64,000 nt of DNA from Waltergamsia citrina. Taxonomy: Eukaryota > Ascomycota > Sordariomycetes > Hypocreales > Bionectriaceae. Both the position numbers and the translations under genes were made by a program. Under the pieces are notes generated by a model. It did no database searches. It was not told where the DNA came from and saw only the letters and a list, made by a program, of their open reading frames with translations. Below are positions 58,104 through 64,000 of the stretch, piece by piece. Numbering within the stretch: position 1 is the first letter of the stretch; every line of letters starts with the position of its first letter. The DNA lies in assembly GCA_022814615.1 (NCBI GenBank), contig JAKLNE010000001.1, positions 1,240,001 through 1,304,000 of the forward strand, written 5' to 3'.

Positions 58104-61100
58104 CCCCATTCTTTTAGCGTCAAGGATTATTATTATAAACAGTCTGTCGCTTTCCTTGGAGGGAATAGTGTATCATCTTATGGCGTTTGATGCGGAGCAC
58201 TAGGTTTGGGAAAGCTGGTGTAGTCTGGCTACCCTACTATATTGATTCATGAGTACGATAGCACGTTTACGAAGAAAATAGATAATGCTTTATACATCTA
58301 GCAGTGAATAATGTTCTATAAATGAATGGTATTCTATCATTGTCTTGGGAACGATGCTAATCCCTCGCCAATGCCAAGCACATGGTCATCACTATTTTAT
58401 CAACATTTCGTTTCAAAGTCTGGTTCTACAAGTTTGGATTCAGCAATGTAGATATCGTGATGTATTCCTGATTGTGTACTCTAGAGAATCAGAGCTGTAT
58501 ACCGGCCACACACGATATATCAATATCTAACGCTCTGCATATGCAACATAGCCGTCCCTACCTCCACCTCCGAGCACATGATACACAGCTGCCCAGTCAA
58601 CACACCCAGTACCACCGAAACTCACCGGTCCCATCACCAAGACCTTACATACGGTTTACGGCATGCGTCGGAATACGGCAAGTGTCCAATAGTTAGGACC
58701 TCCTTAATGCAGGGCTTCGGGACGCACAGCATCCATGGGAGGGGAGATGGAGGAGGAGGGGGTCCCTTACGTTGTTCTAACAGCCATCCCGTTTTCTCTA
58801 GACCGCCAGATTGCTGACCAAAATACAACGACTATGCAGAGACGCATGACGAGTAGACCAATAGTTGGCAACGGGAAAGAAAAGCAAAATGAGGCAGGTC
58901 AAAGAAGCTTTGCCTCTCTGCGAAAGCTTTGGTTAGTTGGTGAGCAAGCCTTGATCGTGCGCCTCAAGACGTATCATAGAGAAGGGAATTACACGTCGTC
59001 TCCCATATCTCAAGAGCAACAGCTCATCGAATTTGGCGTCTTGACGAAGAGTCACACTTGCTTCGGACTTCTTTCATGCTAGATCAAAGCAGCCATGACG
59101 CTCAAAGGGTCCTTTAGACCAGGGCGAGGTGACATGCCCGATGCACATGCACGACACTTCGCATAGCCGCATCAAGAACCCACGACGATCTCCGCCCTCC
59201 CTGCCTTGCCTCGTGGGCTGCCTTCTCGCATGATGCATGATGCCAAAAGTTTCTTCTTAGAATGCGGGCGAGATATGTGCATGCATATGGCGGGCGTCCC
59301 ATGTTCGCCGCGGAATCCCATCATTCACTCGGTCCTTTCGAAGAAAAGCGGTGTAGAAATGGTGCCTATATATATCTATACAGGTGGATGTAAGGGGGGG
59401 GTCCGCCGTGATCGGCTAGCATTAGCGCGCATCTAGGCAAGATCCTAGCTGCGAATTACATGCTCGTACGCTTAGACGCATTGCTTGATATGTGCCGCGC
59501 GTTGCTTTTGCTCAATCGCTTGCACATAATGTCCTGGATGTAATTCTTCTGGTTGGTCAGTATATTGATTTCCAACGAAGACCCTGGGCTTTTTGGCGGT
59601 GGTATTGGTCTAAGTGGATGCAGTAGTGCCATCGATCAAGTAGACTGAACGTGGTTTGGATACGCGTAACCTGTACCTTGGTACAAATGTAAGGGGATTA
59701 CGGATTAGAGTGTATAGACCCAGCAGCATTCCTTTCCTTCACATGATCCCTTACCTACGTGTGCCGTGAACACTGGGCATTGGTGGGTTGTGAGTGCCTG
59801 CGCGGATGTGGCTTTTTGCTCGCCTCCTAATTAGTAGTACATGTAGTGAAGTCTGAGCAGGGTGTGCAAGTATCACATCGGCCCTGGATTTGTCGAGATT
59901 TGACTTTGGACTCTTGGTGCTTGGAGTTTGCGCTATAACCTCGGGTGCGCCGGATAGGGAGGTCATATGGGACGATTGGGCACCGCCACCGCGAACTTTA
60001 AATGCGTTATGACGATATGCTATCGCACAATCTGAACAAGTGAGTGTACTTAGGCCCATCTCATCAGAAAGCGAAAGCGACCCATTACCCGTACGGAGCA
60101 AGGTTACAGCCAAGACAGCTCTCTGCATCGTGTACCTTATGTTCCTGTGTACCTGAAGGTTTGGTCAATGACACCGGAAGGAAGAATTTTGGTACGAGTA
60201 GTGAGTGTCTCATGACCACCACCATGTCTCGCAAACCTCAAAGCCCCACGGCAAACCCAGTGGAGGTTACGAGTAGACAATACTGCTAGACAACGTGTGC
60301 GCCCTGCCTAGTCCCGAAAGTGAGGTCCGTTCGCCTGCCCTGCATTGAATTGCCTGCATGGTTTGTCATACGTGACAGCTACCCTGCGCGGTAACACATG
60401 CGGTGGCGGCTGATGGTGGGCCAAGGAGCACACCGAGAATAGCAAAAGGCCGTGATCGAGCGCGAGTTGCTTTATCAGTTCTAGCTGAGAAATACCGTGA
60501 TTTTTGCGGCCATCGAAGTATTCGCTAAGTCATGATTGGGTGATCGACGACCGCCTTTGCTCGCAAGTCATATGATTGTATGGAAAGGTCGATATCGAAA
60601 ATGCATGCTAGGAATCGAACTGTAACTTACAATACGATCTTACTCTACCAACAAGATGTCGGCAACTGCTTCCAGAAAGTGTTACAAGATACAAACAAGC
60701 TGATGGGATTCACCCCAGGGTGATATCAACCTCGACCACAATAACCATGACCATGTAAATGTATATTACAGGACGAGGAATCTCGGACGAGAAAAAGAAC
60801 CATTCACCACCCTCCCGACCCCATATATTTCCATGCACACATCAGCAGTTCAGGGGATTGACCCTGGGTACTGATGTTGACAATGGCTGGGCATCGGATC
60901 AGGACTGCTCGGCGGCGTCATTTGGTCACCTGAAAGTGCCCTGATTAAGCTGATTGGACGCGGGAAAAGTGCCCAGGTCAGACCTCAGGTAGCAGTAGGT
61001 AGCGCCCGAGAGGGGCATCGAGTCGACGAAGCACGGCCAAAGGTAGCGTGTGGTTCGCATTCATGCACTCGCTGTTGCGACCCCTCGAGGCCGCAGCTCG

Positions 61101-64000
61101 CTCCGCTACTTTTATGCGACTCCTCTCGCTAGGCTTATCATATCGGGCGAGATCATTGTAGGCCCTTTACCTACCGAAAGCCCTGTATGTGCCTTAGTGG
61201 CTCTTATCAAGCAGCGTAAGGTACGTGTATGTTCCCCGAATCTTGGTAAGAGCAATTACCTTAGATGAGGGTGGCTTTTGAGAGCCTCTTGCAGCACATC
61301 AGAACTACTAGTATTTTGAGTAGCATGTTTTTCCTTTAGAACTCTAGCCAATGGCCTTCCCCAACATGGTATCGGAATTAGTCTTAATGGCTTCCATCTG
61401 ATAATGGCGGAATGTTCCTGTACCAAATCTAGTGCTAGAGTTAGGGGTTAATAATCAGCGGACACAAGTTTAATATCTCCTCGTGTCACGTATCAGAATT
61501 ACCCATATGTTTTCGGCATCGGGTCAAATACCGCCAGCATTGCTCCGAGAAAACATGGAAAGGTTTGCAGCCAATTGACAATACATCTCTATCATCCGAT
61601 TATCAGCTGGCCGTTTCGGCAGAAAAGAAAATCATCTCCCAGGTCGCGTAACTGGATGCTTAGCCGGGAGAGACTGACTGATCCATCAGAAATGACACAA
61701 CTCGTCTCAGTTGCCCGTATAGGTAGGTGAGCCATTGCAGGGCCATGATTCTTTCGTGGTCACTCTGCAAATTCAAGTTGTAAAAGGGATCTATCAAACG
61801 CGATCCCCGTCCCCCCACACGGCACCTCGAGGTTCCGATGCTATTTGTGGGAGGTCCCTATTTCAGCTTCCACACTCGAGTGGTCCAGGGCATGCGCCAG
61901 GTGTTTCTCTCGGTTTAGAGTGCTTGCGGCTGGGGGGCCGGGATCATCGATGTTCTGTCGGAAATCGATGTTGGTAGTTTGTTTAGCCATGACTCGTGGG
62001 GACCCAGCCACGCGAACAATGCATATTTAGAAATTCGGTGGTTAGGAAGCTAAGGAATACCATTTATTATAAATAAAGGCGGAGCTAAGTCATGTTGATT
62101 CATGTAAACGAGGGTCGTGTAGTCAGACAATGAAGTCTTGTCTCAATTGGAAACAGACGCTTCAGATAAGAAACTTGAATGACCCTAAGCCTGCGTTTGT
62201 AAGTTCTTTATGTTCTTGAACGTTGCCTTGAAATGTTGAAGTTGAAGTTAATACCCCGCCTGTATTAGCCCCTCGCATCATGATCTTCAAGTTGTCAAGC
62301 ATGGTGGATATACTTGTACAAGTAGTACTCGTAGTAGTGTGAACAAGGGTCCACAGCGCAGCCGCCACGCCATGCGCCGCTGTGTGTGTGCATCTTCCAA
62401 CAGTCTGGCCCCGCCTCGTGAACCGGGCGTTGAGGCATGTCCTCAGATACTATATTCACTTAACGACCATGAGGAAAATGATCATCTGTGCTGCTTTCGG
62501 GCGAACTGTGTTGGACAAGCTCAGACACGGCAAGGCCGTCGCATTTTTCAGAGCTGGAATGTCGGAGGACAGCAGAAGAGTCACAGCCATCGTCATCTGG
62601 TGCCAGTGCTACTAGGTCCCCACTGTAACTTGAAGGTAGCCCCCCCCCCTCGCCCCTGGACAAAGAGGGGCTTCAATGCTTGGAGGCCCTGACGTGGCCG
62701 GGGCCTGGCGCAAGCGTGGGAAGGCGTCGACGCTAAAACATCCAGATGACCCGTACCTTACGTCTGTTTGCCAGTTTCGCCCCCCTGGCGCCTGGCTGAT
62801 CCGGATGGCGGGGTGGGGCATGGTTGGCGATGGGGGGGTTGGCATGTTGAGCATCAAACAGCACCGTAAACGACCGGGTAAGAGCGTTTCCATGTTTGAG
62901 AGTTGTCTTTGTGTGTGTAAGTGTGTGTAAAAGGGTGGCATGTCGAGTACATCCCTTTACGCGGCAGGCACCACCGGCATTGATCCTGCCTCGTATTCTC
63001 TTCACTTGGCGACCTTAGGTGCCTGTGCCTGTGCCTGTGCCTGTCTGCCTGCTTGTTCGTTCCTCAAGTTGGCTCTACCGTAGTTGGATATCGATTCTCA
63101 CCTGCGCCTGCATTGTCTCAGGTTCGTAGCGCCTTCCTCCTGCGATAAACGGTGAGGGTTGAGAACCGCCAAGTGCCTGTTCTGTTGAGCCCTTACTTGT
63201 GTTCTTGCTCTTGCTCTTGCCCCGACTCTTACCTTGACTCTTACGTTCCGTAGCATAATGTCGAAAGAGCCTCCTTGCAGCTTCCACGTACAAGTGAAGG
63301 TACTGACTGTGACGGCTGGCTGCTGTTATACTCGCACGACAGGAGCAGTGGGTTAAAAGTCATATCTCACCAATCAAGTCCTGGCGGCCAGCAATGGAAA
63401 GCAACGGCATCTGACGCTTTCCGACCACATGTACGGAGTATGATAATATACATTCATGTCAGCACAGGCATTAAATTGCCTTTGTCTTACCTTAAATCAT
63501 GGACCCGTCCAGTCCAGACCTCTTGCTTTGCGTCAGGCACGGCAGCTAGCCCTTACGCCGCCTTCCTGATATATATTACATATTGCACCCATTATCACAG
63601 ATGGAGGTGTCATCAGCAAGCACTTACTGCCTTCATGTATCTAGTAGTAAAGTACAACTGGAAATAATTGCCCGTCCGAGTATCGTACATAATAGGTACA
63701 TCCAGAAGCATGCTGTGGAGTGTTGGCCAGGCATGCCAACTGGCCATGGCACCAACCACACGCTCAGAAGGATGCACACGCCGCCTTCAACCCTGCACAC
63801 TTACACATTTACACTCAAACTTACACTCTCTCTCTCCTGCCTGTGCCTTCGCTACGCTCACACATTCTCCCGCTCACTCACACACACCAAGCCGTAGCTA
63901 TTGCCTTCGGCCACCATCCCACGAATCATAGTCGGGATCCCAACTAGGACATAATGCGCTTCTCACTTCGCCTTCCTGTTCTTTCCGATGCCCATTCCCC
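58104..64000. other. Gene-poor right end, 5.9 kb
   Basis: No open frame here has recognisable domains, codon bias or plausible introns joining it to another. Contents seen: DUF2434 3' region; a tRNA-like remnant on the minus strand (60604-60664); C9 and G8 runs near 62643 and 59395; TGCCTG repeats (63020-63043); a TCTTGC/GACTCTTAC cluster near 63199-63245; and a pyrimidine/CACA-rich stretch at 63780-63890. The last 47 bases open with ATG (63954) and could be the first codons of a gene beyond the edge. Such a long empty stretch is often the upstream region of a regulated gene in these fungi. Confidence 0.5.
63020..63043. repeat. TGCCTG hexanucleotide repeat, 4 units
   Basis: Four tandem TGCCTG units followed by degenerate TCTGCCTGCTTG. 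Located about 0.9 kb before the possible gene start at the right edge. Confidence 0.85.

Noticed and set aside
62339..62692. 117-codon plus-strand frame in the gene-poor right end
   Set aside because: Low-complexity and Arg/His/Pro-rich, overlapped by other frames on both strands, no recognisable domain.
1..64000. Biosynthetic gene cluster, intact transposon, CRISPR array or viral insertion
   Set aside because: No PKS, NRPS, terpene or P450 cluster genes, no transposase or reverse transcriptase motifs, no regularly spaced direct repeats with unique spacers, and no viral domains were seen in either strand.

Overview
The window comes from a filamentous ascomycete, most likely a Sordariomycete and probably in the Hypocreales. 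Reasons: nearly all genes are split by short introns (about 45-120 nt, GT..AG with CTAAC/CTGAC-like branch sites); the gene set is fungal (Fks1 glucan synthase, Skt5-type chitin synthase activator, White Collar-1, Sds23, DUF2434, Ser/Thr-rich secreted protein); and intergenic DNA carries scattered TAGGTA/GGTACCT words of the kind I associate with Hypocreales. I cannot name the genus. No bacterial, viral, CRISPR or intact transposon sequence was seen.

Layout. 1-2614: 3' part of the beta-1,3-glucan synthase gene, cut by the window edge. 3227-5023: serine palmitoyltransferase subunit LCB1. 6220-7527: GH17 cell-wall glucanase. 8513-9880 (-): NYN/PIN-like protein. 11254-12898 (-): Sds23 CBS protein. 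14836-18472: importin-beta Kap121/Pse1. 20170-23307: White Collar-1 photoreceptor/GATA factor. 24314-28905 (-): UDP-glucose:glycoprotein glucosyltransferase, divergent from alpha-COP at 29670-33665. 33984-34864 (-): proteasome subunit Rpn12. 37837-40728: Skt5/Chs4-type activator ending in a CaaX box. 41106-42756 (-): MFS monocarboxylate-type transporter. 43755-48225 (-): large repeat-containing secreted Ser/Thr-rich protein whose conserved-looking C-terminus is interrupted by an in-frame TAG. 49535-50491 (-): Rrt8/EI24-like membrane protein. 51327-51755: GFA-type zinc protein. 52054-53250 (-): severin-like gelsolin protein. 53676-54998 (-): COG5. 56278-58103: DUF2434 membrane protein. 58104-64000: gene-poor, nearly 6 kb, possibly the upstream region of a gene starting at the right edge.

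How the genes relate. This is a typical fungal housekeeping stretch, not a biosynthetic cluster. Themes recur: cell wall (FKS1, GH17, Skt5-like, the secreted repeat protein), secretory pathway (UGGT, alpha-COP, COG5), sphingolipid synthesis (LCB1), nuclear import, proteasome and light sensing. The observations I find most worth checking are the in-frame stop in the secreted repeat protein, its nine-copy degenerate repeat, an 824-nt ATG-free leader before the Skt5-like gene, a 12-nt terminal exon that creates its CaaX box, and three upstream ORFs (one overlapping the start codon) before White Collar-1.

All gene models were built by reading splice sites by eye. Family assignments rest on recalled motifs, not searches.
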